Assembly (NCBI GenBank): GCA_025618425.1 | Contig: CM046842.1 | Coordinates: forward strand, 25,556,422 to 25,620,421 | From: Heliocidaris tuberculata | Taxonomy: Eukaryota > Echinodermata > Echinoidea > Camarodonta > Echinometridae | DNA length: 64,000 bases | Direction of reading: 5' to 3' | Part shown: one piece after another, positions 48,109 to 56,843 of the stretch | How positions within the stretch are numbered: the stretch's first letter is position 1 | Layout: the number at the start of each line of letters is the position of its first letter | Position numbers and translations under genes: made by a program | Notes under the pieces: model-generated | What the model saw: only the letters and a program-made list of their open reading frames with translations | Databases searched by the model: none | Told to the model about the DNA's origin: nothing

Positions 48109-50023
48109 CTATTCTATTGGATATTTGCCGGATTAAACACCTAATGCCAGGAGCGGACTGGGACTGAAAATTGATTCGGCTATTTTGAGTTTATTATATT
48201 GCATATGATCAAACATCTGTCATACCACAAATTTACTGGCCCTCAAGCCGAAATATTAAGTGATCTATAGGAGAAACATTTGGCCAGCCTGCCCTTGCCT
48301 GATACCGCCACTTATTCTGGTGAAATCATGTCATTTTGCCAGGTTTTCATCGCACCTAGATGTATGTTATACTGAGTAGTGACATGCATTATCGTCGGAC
48401 AAAATTGTATACATTTTACCCGATTTTGGCTACATTTTACCCAGTACTGAGTTAAGCTTTGCCTAACAAACATGCATCCTACCTTTTTTACCCAACATGA
48501 GTAAAATTTTACCCAACTCATTATTAGATAAAATCAAATTACAAGATAAAAATAAAACATACCAGGGGGGCGTTTCATGAAAGGACTTGTCAAATATTTT
48601 ATCCGACAAATTTGCTCTCAGCCAATCAGATGCAAGGATTTCAGTAGCTTATAACAGTTGTCGGATAAAATATCCGACAACTTCCTTTCATGAAACGCTC
48701 CCAGATCGATTTCATCAAGAGTGAAGTACCTGAAAGTGTACATGTATCTTAAAATTGGCGACTCAGTTTAACCCTTTGGAGACAATTGACCACATTTTGT
48801 GGTTTGGCTTAATAACTTTTGATTCAGAGCTCTAAAAAATATATCACATGCATGAGTAGAAAGAGCAAAAAATTCTGCACACACTATGTCCACTTTTGTT
48901 GCGTGACCATATTGCGTTTGATGGCAGGAATTTTTAAAACAAGAATAAGCTTTGAAATTCTTAAATTGGCAACACAATGAGAGTTTCAAAATCATTGTTT
49001 TTTTATCGAAATTGGCAATTTTTTCAACTTTTCAACAAAACTCTTGACCATGTATATTTTTTTCAAAGACATTACACCTTAGTACAACCATGTAGCCCTA
49101 AAAGAAAAATATTAGTGTTGCCAATTTGAAGAACAAAATGTGATCAATTCAGCCCATAAACAATTCCTGTCCTGAAAGGGTTAACTAAAAATAAAGAGCA
49201 CATATTGTTTGATTTATCAACTCTTTGGCTCCCTTGATCGTCAAATAGATAAAGAGATTTAATATCGTTCCTTCTATTATATAGCAAGCTTCTTATCTAA
49301 TAGATTTCCATTATACACATTCAACTCTTCATTTTTTAAGGTGCAAAAAACATGTACTGCAAAGTACTTTGTTATAAAAGTGCATGTACATGTATGTATC
49401 ATTATACGCCATTTCGTTAACTCATTGAGCCCATTTTAAGACTTTGCGCAATGATGTATCTCGTTAAGCAAACTGCAGCGCGTACCTGTAAAACAGACAA
49501 TAATTCAATGCATATTCTAAATTTAAAAAAAGTTGAATGAATTAATATATGAACAATCATCACGCCAGTTACACTAATGAAAAGATTCGTCATCGCAAAA
49601 AAAAAAAGAAAAAGACAGTGTTTATCTTTTTTTTATACAAAATGTTGCCTAAATGACATGTTCCAAGACGATGTATTAGATTTTTTGAGAATTCATGTTT
49701 TATACTAGTCTTGATTTTATCTTATATCATTTTATTATTTTCATTTTTAGTCATAACTTAGAACGCGGTTGTAATAATTGTACTCTCACTATTTCTTGTA
49801 GAACCTTTGGCCAAGATTTTGTTGGCAATACCCTTAAAGGGCATATTTGCTGCAGACCTACGAGATGAACTAGTGTTCACTATTATCATCTCTCCGGCAC
49901 GACCACAGGACATCAAATTTGACACCAATGAGCAGAAGGTTTACTGGTCAGACGAACTGGACAGACAAGTACATCGAGCAGATGTGAATGGTAGCAAAAG
50001 GGAACAAGTAACCGATATCAAAG
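34866..50023 (+). CDS. Secreted/membrane protein with LDL-receptor class B (YWTD) propeller, N-terminal part, five exons
   Basis: The exons 34866-34886, 37782-37821, 42020-42154, 47347-47391 and 49802-50023 join into 154 open codons plus one base, with donors GTACGT, GTAAGT, GTAAGA, GTAAGT, GTGAGA and pyrimidine-rich acceptors. Phases are 0, 1, 1, 1, 1. Residues about 10-33 form a signal peptide (hydrophobic core LWMLFPLYVFGIA, cleavage around A33-S35); initiation could also be at M10 or M12. Cys 36, 40, 76 and 80 form two CxxxC pairs bracketing a linker with sequons NKT (48) and NGT (53). Residues 86-101 (ILLAIPLKGIFAADLR) and 115-154 with DIKFDTNEQKVYWSDELDRQ are the first YWTD blades. Known YWTD proteins (LDLR/LRP) bind extracellular ligands. 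The rest of the gene is not found; I assign no orthologue. Confidence 0.8.
34978..35330 (-). repeat. SINE-like (AAT)n/TATAGCGC repeat split by a ~210-bp insertion
   Basis: (AAT)n plus AGCTGTTTCTTACTCTCTC on the left and TATATAGCGCCTAACCAGTT on the right are the two halves of the repeat seen intact at 5100-5140. The insert (about 35017-35229) has CTCTCTAAAAAA / TTTTTTAGAGAG ends and two related blocks containing CACGTCAGTGAT and GACGTCAGTGAT. It lies in intron 1 of the YWTD gene. Confidence 0.65.
35363..35777. mobile_element. 415-bp repeat with TTAACCCTTTCAGGACA ends, copy 1
   Basis: Starts TTAACCCTTTCAGGACAGGA and ends TTGTCTTGAAAGGGTTAA, an imperfect inverted pair. The complete sequence is present in reverse complement at 48768-49184. 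Non-coding. Confidence 0.8.
35778..37781. other. Intron 1 remainder: AT/CA microsatellites
   Basis: Contains (TA)n at about 36535-36576 and a (CA)n-(TA)n-(TG)n mirror tract at about 37062-37196. A + frame at 36270-36656 crosses the (TA)n and has no domain. No further exon with good splice sites was recognised. Confidence 0.6.
37782..37821 (+). CDS. YWTD gene, exon 2 (40 nt)
   Basis: Acceptor TTTTTTTCCTCCAAAG, donor GCGT|GTAAGT. Encodes TMSMTAAALVRTA plus the first base of a Leu codon completed by exon 3, the n-region of the signal peptide. The last ten exon bases and the donor are duplicated at 38227-38241. Confidence 0.7.
37812..38610. repeat. ~415-bp tandem duplication spanning the exon 2 donor
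   Basis: AGAACAGCGTGTAAGT starts at 37812 and again at 38227. Both copies continue with AATGAAAATGAGTGCCTATT, AAATCAGAGCTCCCAAAGGA, a (TA)n tract, AAGTTACCAAGAAATGA and GATCGCTGGTATGTGTAAT. The second copy ends about 38610. Confidence 0.9.
38625..38905. mobile_element. G/C-run element with CTAAATCCGCCCC end
   Basis: Starts near GGATTTGGATGGC, has C-runs, a 24-base A-run and AATTTTCTGAATGTTCCCC, and ends TCCTAAATCCGCCCCTA. Matches the family at 42299-42636 in organisation. Lys/Phe-rich frames across it are artefacts. Confidence 0.5.
39028..40790. mobile_element. AATTTCGTC-rich foldback element
   Basis: AATTTCATC/AATTTCGTC motifs recur dozens of times on the left (39030-39200 and 39640-39740), and their complement GACGAAATT recurs on the right (about 40590-40760). 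The blocks 'AATCTTGTATATCTCATGG' and 'CTGCCAACGCACGATTGC' have complements near 40710 and 40630. An (ATT)n stretch at 39833-39910 lies inside. A related segment is at 62890-63510. Exact ends not determined. Confidence 0.6.
41030..41340. repeat. Relative of the 63240-63510 segment
   Basis: Shares GCAAATTAAAGGCT, CATTTACTTTT, AATTGATTGCACAAAGA and CATTCTGCAG in the same order with 63240-63510. Probably the distal part of the AATTTCGTC family. Confidence 0.6.
41365..41665. mobile_element. G/C-run element with GGCGCGAATCCA ends
   Basis: Left GGGGGGCGCGAATCCATTTTG followed by a G-run; right TGGATTTGCGCCC preceded by a C-run; TTTTCTGACAACCAAAAA in the middle. Inverted ends plus homopolymer arms as in the other members. 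Confidence 0.55.
42020..42154 (+). CDS. YWTD gene, exon 3 (135 nt)
   Basis: Acceptor TCTATCATCTGTTGACAG, donor AGAG|GTAAGA; phase 1 to 1. Encodes the hydrophobic core WMLFPLYVFGIA, CTRVC, two N-glycosylation sequons and YKYIPEAQGR. Confidence 0.75.
42299..42636. mobile_element. G/C-run element with GGCGGATTTAGG / CCTGGATCCGCC ends
   Basis: CGGTGGCGGATTTAGG then a G-run on the left; a C-run then CCTGGATCCGCCCCTGG on the right. The interior has TTGCTTGTCAGAGAAT and a C-run of about 30. Pro- and Gly-rich frames on both strands are artefacts of the runs. It lies 145 bases past exon 3 of the YWTD gene. Confidence 0.7.
42637..43322. other. Intron 3: no exon recognised
   Basis: GGGTTAGGGTTAGG near 42716-42729 is telomere-like but only two units long. 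No coding evidence. Confidence 0.5.
43550..43753. mobile_element. 204-bp hairpin MITE nested in the 3.9-kb element
   Basis: Starts TAGAGTAGATGCTGCGAA and ends with the complement TTCGCAGCATCTACTCTA; the arms extend about 58 bases through GGACCGG and GCAAACGATGG. The interior adds a second palindrome (ATATCACATATCACACA). Confidence 0.85.
44060..44540. repeat. Second copy of the 9440-9930 repeat
   Basis: Same order of blocks: GATAGCAAGATACTGGCAAT, CCAGGCACGTAAAC, CACACGTGTAAAACCAAT, GTGCGGGGAGCCG, CTTTTGATACAAGGAGAA. The minus-strand frame at 44249-44470 is within it and is not counted as a gene. Confidence 0.8.
45221..45477. mobile_element. 257-bp MITE with AATAGACCTGTTCACAAA ends
   Basis: AATAGACCTGTTCACAAA at 45231-45248 is the exact complement of 45455-45472, and CATTG flanks outward on both sides. 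The open + frame through it (part of 45072-45461) stops exactly inside the right end, so it is not supported as a gene. Confidence 0.8.
46028..46563. repeat. 155-bp direct repeat pair, 382 bp apart
   Basis: 'ATTTATTCATCAATAATAC', 'TTTTCCTCCTATAA', 'GGATACTAGGATACATGTAT' and 'AACATGTGTACATTTTGAC' occur at 46028-46182 and again at 46410-46563. Confidence 0.9.
47347..47391 (+). CDS. YWTD gene, micro-exon 4 (45 nt)
   Basis: Acceptor TTGTTATTTTTACAG, donor TGCA|GTAAGT; phase 1 to 1, so skipping it would keep the frame. Encodes KDAARKLAVCDKQC. Skipping would remove the second CxxxC pair, making it a possible alternative cassette. Confidence 0.75.
47466..47611. mobile_element. 146-bp MITE flanked by CAG
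   Basis: GCCCCCGTTTTATAAAAC on the left and TTTTATGAAACAGGGCC on the right; CAG at 47463-47465 and 47612-47614. Core TTATAAGCTACTGAAATCC as in 32978-33124. Lies 75 bases after micro-exon 4. Confidence 0.85.
47839..48105. repeat. Poly-G tract and (TA)n microsatellite
   Basis: A run of about 22 G at 47840-47861, and (TA)n with ATAAATA interruptions at about 48026-48103. Confidence 0.9.
48566..48701. mobile_element. 136-bp MITE flanked by CAG
   Basis: GGGGGCGTTTCATGAAAGG on the left, CCTTTCATGAAACGCTCC on the right; CAG at 48563-48565 and 48702-48704. Inner palindrome TTTTATCCGACAA / TTGTCGGATAAAA. The core TCAGCCAATCAGATGCAAGG is the reverse complement of the core at 32978-33124. Confidence 0.85.
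48768..49184. mobile_element. Copy 2 (inverted) of the 415-bp TTAACCCTTTC repeat
   Basis: Reverse complement of 35363-35777 over its full length, with scattered substitutions and the same terminal sequence. Lies in intron 4 of the YWTD gene. Confidence 0.85.
49802..50023 (+). CDS. YWTD gene, exon 5 (222 nt), first propeller blades
   Basis: Acceptor CTCTCACTATTTCTTGTAG, donor CAAAG|GTGAGA; phase 1 to 1. Encodes KPLAKILLAIPLKGIFAADL and PARPQDIKFDTNEQKVYWSD, ending VTDIK. YWSD at 128-131 is the YWTD signature with a T-to-S change. Confidence 0.85.
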
Positions 50024-50191
50024 GTGAGACTCAAATAATGATACAATATTTGATTTGTGATATAGGATATTTGAAGAGGCAGTTCGAGTACTGATCTGAT
50101 ATTTTTGTTAGATATCATAATTTCACCACTGGCCTTTTCTGTAACCATTTTAATGGATGACTGATCATACATTTCATGGTAAGTACTTCTG

Positions 50192-50307
50192 GGGGCGTTT
50201 CATCAAGTGTCTTGCCGGTGATTTTTACCGACAAATTTGCTCTCAGCCAGTCAGATGCAAGGATTTCAGTAGCTTATAACAGTTATTGCGTTTTATGAAA
50301 GAGGGTA
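50192..50307. mobile_element. Degenerate MITE of the CWG-flanked group
   Basis: GGGGCGTTTCATCAAG at the left and the core TCAGCCAGTCAGATGCAAGG; the right end is eroded (TTTTATGAAAGAGGG). CTG precedes it at 50189-50191, but no matching triplet is clear on the right. Confidence 0.7.
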
Positions 50308-50460
50308 CAGATCTCACAGTATAAATACCTCAGTCATACTACCAAGCCGACTTCACACTGACTCCAAACCAACCGATTCTTGGCCATTGCGGGTAATGTA
50401 ATTTGTTTGTTCGGTCTGTTGACGATCTGGTGGAGGTCTCTTTGGTGTGACTGGGTACCT

Positions 50461-50773
50461 TGCCGGAAAGAACACAGTGTCCCACAGTGTGTTCACATAG
50501 TCCACTCTGTGAAGATGTAATTCACTGTATTAAAACGCTAGAATTTAACCGTGTGAAGGTGATTTCACACTGTGGACACCTCCGCAGTGTGTTTTACCCC
50601 AGAGTTCACATAGTGATGTTCGATTTTACACTGTGAATTTACTCGCTCACAATGTGAAGATATGATTCACAGTGTTAAAACGCTCGAATTTAACAGTGTG
50701 AAGATGATTTCACACTGTTTCACACTGTGAACACACTGTGAACACACTGTGGGACACTGTGTTCTTTCCGGCA
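50461..50773. mobile_element. 313-bp MITE with perfect 37-bp ends and CACAGTG array
   Basis: Bases 50461-50497 (TGCCGGAAAGAACACAGTGT...) are the exact complement of 50737-50773. Between them about a dozen ACACTGTG/CACAGTGT motifs recur, with two copies of TTAAAACGCT.GAATTTAAC. No protein is encoded. Confidence 0.9.
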
Positions 50774-50819
50774 GGGATATGACTGATGATAAAGACCCTG
50801 CCAGTCACTGATGAAATTA

Positions 50820-50821
50820 TG

Positions 50822-50897
<76 letters not shown>

Positions 50898-51410
50898 TGA
50901 TATTGATAATAATATTATAACAACAACAACAACAATAATAATAATGATAATAATAATAATGATAATAACAATAACAGTAATTTTATTTCATTTCATTTCA
51001 TTCTACTAGTATTTAACAAATATAGAAACATATATATAATGACATACATGATAAAATAAGAAAATAATATTGGAAGGATCGCCCTGCTCAGCTGTGCCAT
51101 TGCAGCACAGCTTTTCTACCGAGGGGTCCAGAGGATAAGATAAAACAAACGAGAGAAAATAATATATCACAAATTGAATGTATATCACAAATTAATGTTA
51201 ATGATGATGATAATAATAATGACTGGGTCTTATTCGCCCTGGGTAGCCTCAATGGCATGATACTGCTCTACCTGAGGATTCTAAGAAGGACACATGTGGG
51301 CAAAACATCTTGTCCAAGGAGCACCAAGTAAGGATCTAACGCAGGAGCTCTCGTATGAGAGTCAAGGGTTTTTACTACCACTGTGCATTAGTTTGCTTCA
51401 AACACCTTTA
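50820..51410. repeat. (AAT)n followed by SINE-like sequence
   Basis: AAT triplets at 50820-50970, then on the minus strand an order typical of tRNA-related SINEs: a degraded box-B-like TGCGTTAGATCC near 51335, TTGGACAAGATG, and CACATGTGTCCTTC. Assignment as a SINE is by motif order only. Confidence 0.5.
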
Positions 51411-52856
51411 AAAAGGAACTTTCTATGATTAACTTGTTTGAACAGAATTTTTTTTCCCCCTTCCACAGGGTTCTTTATTTACAAAAAAAAAAATTCAACA
51501 AATACAAATAATCATATATTTTCGTAATCAGGATCTTGCAACAGAATGAGTAAACAATGGCATAACAATGAACATCAATGAACATCACGGCCCAAGCTTG
51601 AGGGCAGAGAAAAATAACAACATGACTTTTTCAATACATATGATATAAAACAATACATAGTAAATTGATCATTTCGTGTTGTCACGCTGCCAACACTCTC
51701 AAAACATTTTCTGAATAGAAACCATTTCTTCAGTAATTTCTTTTCTTGGAGATTCGTTTGGTATATGTATTTTTCCATTTCGTAATAACATTTTACTGCT
51801 AATATAATTTTCTCAAATGAAGGTAATTGATTTCGTAATTTGGCATGAAATATTTTTCGTCGTACCACCATCAGTATACAGTTTAGTGCACTGTTATTGA
51901 TACCGCAATATCCAAACAACTTATTTTGATTTGTAAGTGTAACCTTTTCCCCAGTATTATGAAGTACCCAGTACTCAAATTTAGACCATATTACATTCGA
52001 GTACTGACAATAGCAAAAAATGTGTATGATAGTTTCTTCACTGTTATTACAAAAGGTGCATTTTTTTATCAGTTACCACACCAAATTTGAACAATGCATC
52101 TCTCGTATATAATATTCTGTTTAAAATCTTGATTTGGAACCATCTGATATTGGTATCTATTGACTGAAAAGGAATTAAACAATATGACCCCCATCGTTCA
52201 TCCTGAATATCTAAGATTTTTTCCACTTTGTAAGACTTTTACATTCTTTAACTTTGTATTTTAAAAAAGACTGATAAATATGGGAACAACCAGATTTTGT
52301 TTTCACTATAAGGTGCAAAGCTTCAGGAATTATAGGTTCTATGGCCTTTGGAATTACATGTGTACTCTTTTCAAAACCTGATCGAACAGCATTACATAGA
52401 CCATAGTATTGGAGAAAGTTTGTTTGTATGTCAAAATGACGTTGAAAATCAAAATATGAAAGAAAAGATCCGTCTAGTTCTAAAATATCATTCACAAAAC
52501 GTATCCCCTTTACACTCCAATACGTAAAATATATTACTTTGCCATTCATTTTTATTCGGGGGTTATTCCAAAGTGGTTGACATGCAATATTATCGATAAA
52601 AAGTTCCACCCGGTCTGACCATGCTAAAAGAACCTCTTTCCAAAATGGATTTGGTGTCAAATCTGCCAATTTTTTGTAGTAAATAGATCCCATATACAAG
52701 TGAAAAGAATAATTTTGAGGCAAGAACGAATAAAACATATGGAAAGTGTAATTTTCTACCTGAGAATCACTTAGAAATCTTCTAATCCAAGATATCTTTA
52801 GAGATTTGGCATGAATAAAAAATATTAATCATTTTGACTCCGCCTTCCGAGTATGG

Positions 52857-53772
52857 TTAACACATTTGTTCTCTACTTATCTTATCAGGTTTGTTACCCC
52901 AGATAAACGCATAAAAAGAGCGGTTTATATCTATCATGATTTCAGAATTAGGTTCCGGAAGTGATAGTAACAAATAATTTATTTTTGGTACCAACAAACT
53001 TTTAATTATCCTCCCTAAGACAGTTAAGGTTCTTTTTGACCATGACATAATTTGGCGTTTTATTTCTTTAATTTTTTCACAATAATTATGATTGACCATT
53101 TCTAACAAGTTAACCGAAAAGTCAATTCCTAGGTATCTCGAGTAACCTTCGGATACCCAATTTAGTTTGTGTTCTGGCATTAATTGTTTTTTACAGGCCC
53201 TATTTTTTCCGATCCATATCACTTGAGTTTTCGTAATGTTTATCTTAAGGTTTGACATTTTTTCAAAATCATCTAGAATATTCAGTGCACACTGTAAATC
53301 TTCCTTTGTACCATTAAGTGTCAAAAGAGTGTCATCTGCGTATTGTAGGAGTTTACTTGTTTTTCCATTTAAATACAAACCAGATATAGAATTGAAGCGC
53401 CTAATCAAAATTCCTAGTATTTCGCTAACAAGTAGAAAAAGGTAGGGCGATAAAGGGTCTCCTTGACCCTCGTCCTATGACAAATCTCTCTGTACAAAAT
53501 TCATTTACTGTAACACTAGAAGAAGCATTGTCATAAAATAACTGAATCCATTTTTTCAATGATGGCCCGAAGCGAAAGAAATCGAGAACGTTAAAGAGAA
53601 ACTTATACGATACAGAATCAAATGCCTTTTCGAAATCAATTATCAACAACATGCCCGGTATATCTCTAAGTTCTGTGTACAGTAGCGTATCGTAAAGTAA
53701 ACGAATATTTTCCCCAATAAAACGCCCTTTTAAGAATCCCTTTTGATTTTCATGTATTAAATAGGGCAGCAC
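52857..53772 (-). pseudogene. LINE RT fingers and palm, split by a 5-base deletion
   Basis: The first piece (53772-53425) contains NQKGFLKGRFIGENI and LLIIDFEKAFDSVSY, RT motifs with the first catalytic Asp, ending at VIGRG. A 5-base deletion relative to the other copy then shifts frame. The second piece (53408-52857) carries LLQYADDTLLTLNG, KINITKTQVIWIG and SRYLGIDFSV. Upstream, GIITLIPKGNKPRHLLKNWR is still readable near 53905-53840 in a further frame. Confidence 0.85.
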
Positions 53773-54067
53773 ATGCTTCAGTCGATTTGATTTACATCCA
53801 GATGCTATTTTGTATATAACGTTTAATAGTGAAATAGGACGCCAATTTTTTAGTAAATGTCGAGGTTTGTTCCCTTTAGGTATTAGTGTGATTATACCTT
53901 TTTTTGTGTGACTGCGACAGTTCTCCTGTGAAGTAAGCGTAGTTCAAAGATTTGATAATAAATGTTTTAAGATATTGCCAAAAGAATCGATAGAATTCAA
54001 CAGTGAAACCATCTTGCCCTGGGGATTTGTTATTCTTCATGCTTTTGAGCATTTGACAAACCTCCTC

Positions 54068-55531
54068 TTATCTCAAAGGACCTTCCAATATTGTGGACAT
54101 TTCTGGAATGAACTTAGGAATATCTGGATGGTTTAATAATGTGTCAAGATTTACCTCTTCAGTTTCTTTACTCGCATACAAGTCTGAATAAAATCTAAAT
54201 ATTTCTTTTGATATACAATCCTGTCCACTAGTAACATCTCCATTCTCTGCTGACAATTGACGTATTTTTTTATTTACTTTATTCTGTTTTTCTAAGTTTA
54301 AAAAGAATTTTGATGGCTTTTCTCCAAGCTCCATCCACTTGATTCTTGATCTCATAGCGATTCCATCATTAACTTTTAAGCGAAGAGTTTCAAGTTGCGA
54401 TTTTCTATTATTTAATTCTAACATTACAGCAGTCTTATCATTCGATATCACTAATTTTTGTTCCAGTTCTTCTATATTTCTTTCTAGTTCCTTTTCCCGA
54501 TTTACATTTTGTTTCTTTATGAAAGAGCCATATGATATAGATTCTCCACGTAATATCATCATCAAGGTTTCAAAAAATAACTGGTCATTGATAGAAAATT
54601 CACATTCCCCAACTATATTATCATTTTGATCAAACTCCACTTTATCCTTTGCGTAAAATGTAATTGTCTCTTTTATAGTTTTAGTAATTTTGAAAACAAA
54701 AATTTCATCTTTAAACAGAAAATTGTTAAATTTCCAAATTCCGGGCCCCCGTTTAATCTGATTTAAACTCAAGTTAAGACGAATTAATGAATGGTCTGTT
54801 CGATAACCAGAGAGAATATCGCATTTATGAACTAAAGAAAGCGATTTTGATGATATTAAAAAGAAGTCTAATCTACCCTGTTTAAAAGGATTCGGCTGCC
54901 GCCATGTATAGTACTTTTTCATTGGATATCTAATTCTCCATGGGTCGCAAAGATCTAATTCATTCTTCATATTGTTTACTTGCTGTCTCGATCTAGGATT
55001 ATTCACATGTAAATAGTTATGAGTATCAAGGGTTTGGTCCTGAACTAAATTCCAGTCCCCACAGATAATAACATGTGGATTTTCGAATTCAGTTATATTA
55101 CGTTGTAGATCTGCAAAAAAGGTTGGATTATCAGTGTTTGGTCCATATAAAGACGCAAGAGTAATATCGTAATCGTATAGGGTCAAGTCTAAAACTACCA
55201 AATTCCCCCCACTGTCTATTCTACAGTTGTTAATTTTGACCGCAATAGTATCCTTGAAAAGAATTGCTACTCCTCTAGAGATGGATGTATGATGGGAGAA
55301 AAAACAGCCGCCTCCCCATTCCCTACGTATTTCTGTTTCTATTTCAGGAGTAAAGTGGGTATCTTGGATACAACATATATCGTATGATTTTGATTTCAAA
55401 TATAACAGCATATCTTCTCTTTTCTTATCGTTAGCCAAGCCGTGACAGTTCATTGAAATAAAAGTAACGTCATCCTGCATCAGAAGAGAGTTATATGGCG
55501 AGAAAAGGCGACGAACTACATGTGGAAGCAT
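54068..55531 (-). pseudogene. LINE ORF2 N-terminal part: AP-type endonuclease
   Basis: 487 open codons. Endonuclease motifs in order: ISMNCHGLANDKKRED (metal-binding Asn), CCIQDTHF, LASLYGPN, VIICGDWNLV, GRLDFFLISS and SGYRTDHSLI with the final Asp-His pair. The CIQDTH motif has Asp where most L1-type endonucleases have Glu (QETH), which may be a family trait or a mutation. After about residue 330 comes a coiled, Lys/Glu-rich linker (REKELERNIEELEQKLVI), then MELGEKPSKFFLNLEKQNK, the usual lead-in to the RT. The frame ends at LEGPLR followed by stops, so the ORF2 product is not intact. Confidence 0.85.
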
Positions 55532-55840
55532 TTTTCAATGTAAACACAAACAAAACAACGAAACAACTACACAACACACGAACACGGAACACAAAGGTGG
55601 GCTCGCTCTGCGAGCCCGAATAACGACACGCCAGATAAGCCCCGGGAAACAGCATCGCGGCCCAAAAAAAGAAGGAAAAAAAGCCTGTAGGGATACCATC
55701 CCGAAATCCTCTCAAATCCTCTGAAATACTTAGCGTCATTATTTAAGGCAGGGAACTGTGAATAAGAACCCTGTTTAAAGTGTATTTGTGGAAAAGTGAA
55801 TTCACACAGTGCGATATCAAACAGCACTGACAAAATACGA

Positions 55841-56187
55841 CAAAATATGAACAGAAATTTGCCCGTTTTTTAAAGTTTACTCCGGTTTCTCGCATTTGGG
55901 GACAGATCATATTCCCCTCAAATGAAAAGAGTTTATATCACTGGTTTCATTTGGTTATAGTAACATCCCGAAAAATTTTGTTTAATATTTTGTCATGAGG
56001 CTTTTAACAGCCTGAATCCCGATTTTACGCTTATCTCTCTTTTACTGCTAAGAAAGTCATGATGCCCCCCCCCCCTGTTTGAAAAAAAAAATCGCGGTGG
56101 CATCTTCACCATTCTACATTAAATTATGGGAAACGGGGTGGAAAAAAGTGGCTTATCTATTTGTAATACAGAAATATAGAGTGCATT
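55841..56187. other. No gene seen
   Basis: AT-rich spacer with a short C-run at about 56065-56076. Contains no supported feature. Confidence 0.5.
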
Positions 56188-56400
56188 TCAGTTTCAGTTT
56201 ATTGTTTCATATTTCACATTTACAGTGCTTTTACAGTATAAATGGTACAAACGAACATGAAATATATTGTCAGAGAAAATAAAAGAAGGTGAGTACCTCA
56301 TATCTACACGTTTGCATGCAGTATTAATTGAAAAGACTGGGCTAGAATCAAAGTGAAATATTGAGGAGCCTAAGAAGAAAGCTGCGCTTGTGAGTTTTAG
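56188..56400 (-). mobile_element. LINE or SINE 3' end with (TTTCAG)n, copy 2
   Basis: Begins CAGTTTCAGTTTATTGTTTC, the complement of the tail at 34190-34256, and continues with the complement of the upstream part (GGTACAAACGAACATGAAA, GAAGGTGAGTA, CTACACGTTTGCATGCAGT). Confidence 0.65.
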
Positions 56401-56434
56401 CCTCCAAAGAGTAATAAGATTTATAATAGTCTTT

Positions 56435-56843
56435 AAAAGGCCCCTGCAGCCCAAACGCAACCCCTATTGCAAGTTTATTACTGTTGATGTGCAGGGATGC
56501 ATACAACTAGTATTCTGTTATTAAAACATCTAGATATGTTTCATAGATTTTTAAATGTTTTTAAAAATATTTTTCCCAACCTCCTAAGCTTCATCCTAAA
56601 AAAAGCTCCAGATGTCATTCCTGCAATGACACCATCTCTCAATCATCAGTCATTGCAGGAATGAGATATGGGGCATTTTTTTTTTGGGGGGGGGGTGGAG
56701 CTTAGCATGTTTGAGAAAAATATTTTTAAAATTCATAAAACATATTGAGATGTTTGAATAACAAAATACAATTTGTATAATTTGTTTCACTGCACATCAA
56801 GAGGGATCAACTTGCATTTGGGTTGCAGGGGACCTTTAAATTT
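56435..56843. mobile_element. ~410-bp foldback element with ~150-base arms
   Basis: Left arm TTTAAAAGGCCCCTGCAGCC; right arm its complement, TTGCAGGGGACCTTTAAA. Inner paired blocks: GTTGATGTGCAGGGAT, AAACATCTAGATATGTTT, AAAAATATTTTTC. The centre has GTCATTCCTGCAATGAC / GTCATTGCAGGAATGA. Confidence 0.8.

Larger units (their letters stand above)
51455..55840 (-). mobile_element. Near-full-length L1/Tx1-like LINE, frameshifted
   Basis: Same family as 27688-29740, with the same 3' UTR (AATAAAGAACCCTGTGG) and an A-run at about 51455. ORF2 pieces on the minus strand run 55531-54068 (endonuclease and linker), then RT pieces 53772-53425, 53408-52857, 52738-52211 and 51919-51575. Compared with the first copy there is a 5-base deletion at about 53466 that breaks RGCRQGDPLSP and a 6-base deletion at about 53007. 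No ORF1 was identified; 55535-55840 looks like 5' leader. The 5' boundary is approximate. Confidence 0.85.

Noticed and set aside
50461..50773. CACAGTG motifs as V(D)J-type recombination signals
   Set aside because: The heptamer matches, but no nonamer at 12 or 23 bases was seen, and the motifs occur in both orientations throughout a MITE.
54339..54629. Opposite-strand frames over the LINE copies (also 53236-53445 and 27730-27939)
   Set aside because: Shadows of ORF2 on the other strand; they track its codons and have no independent support.
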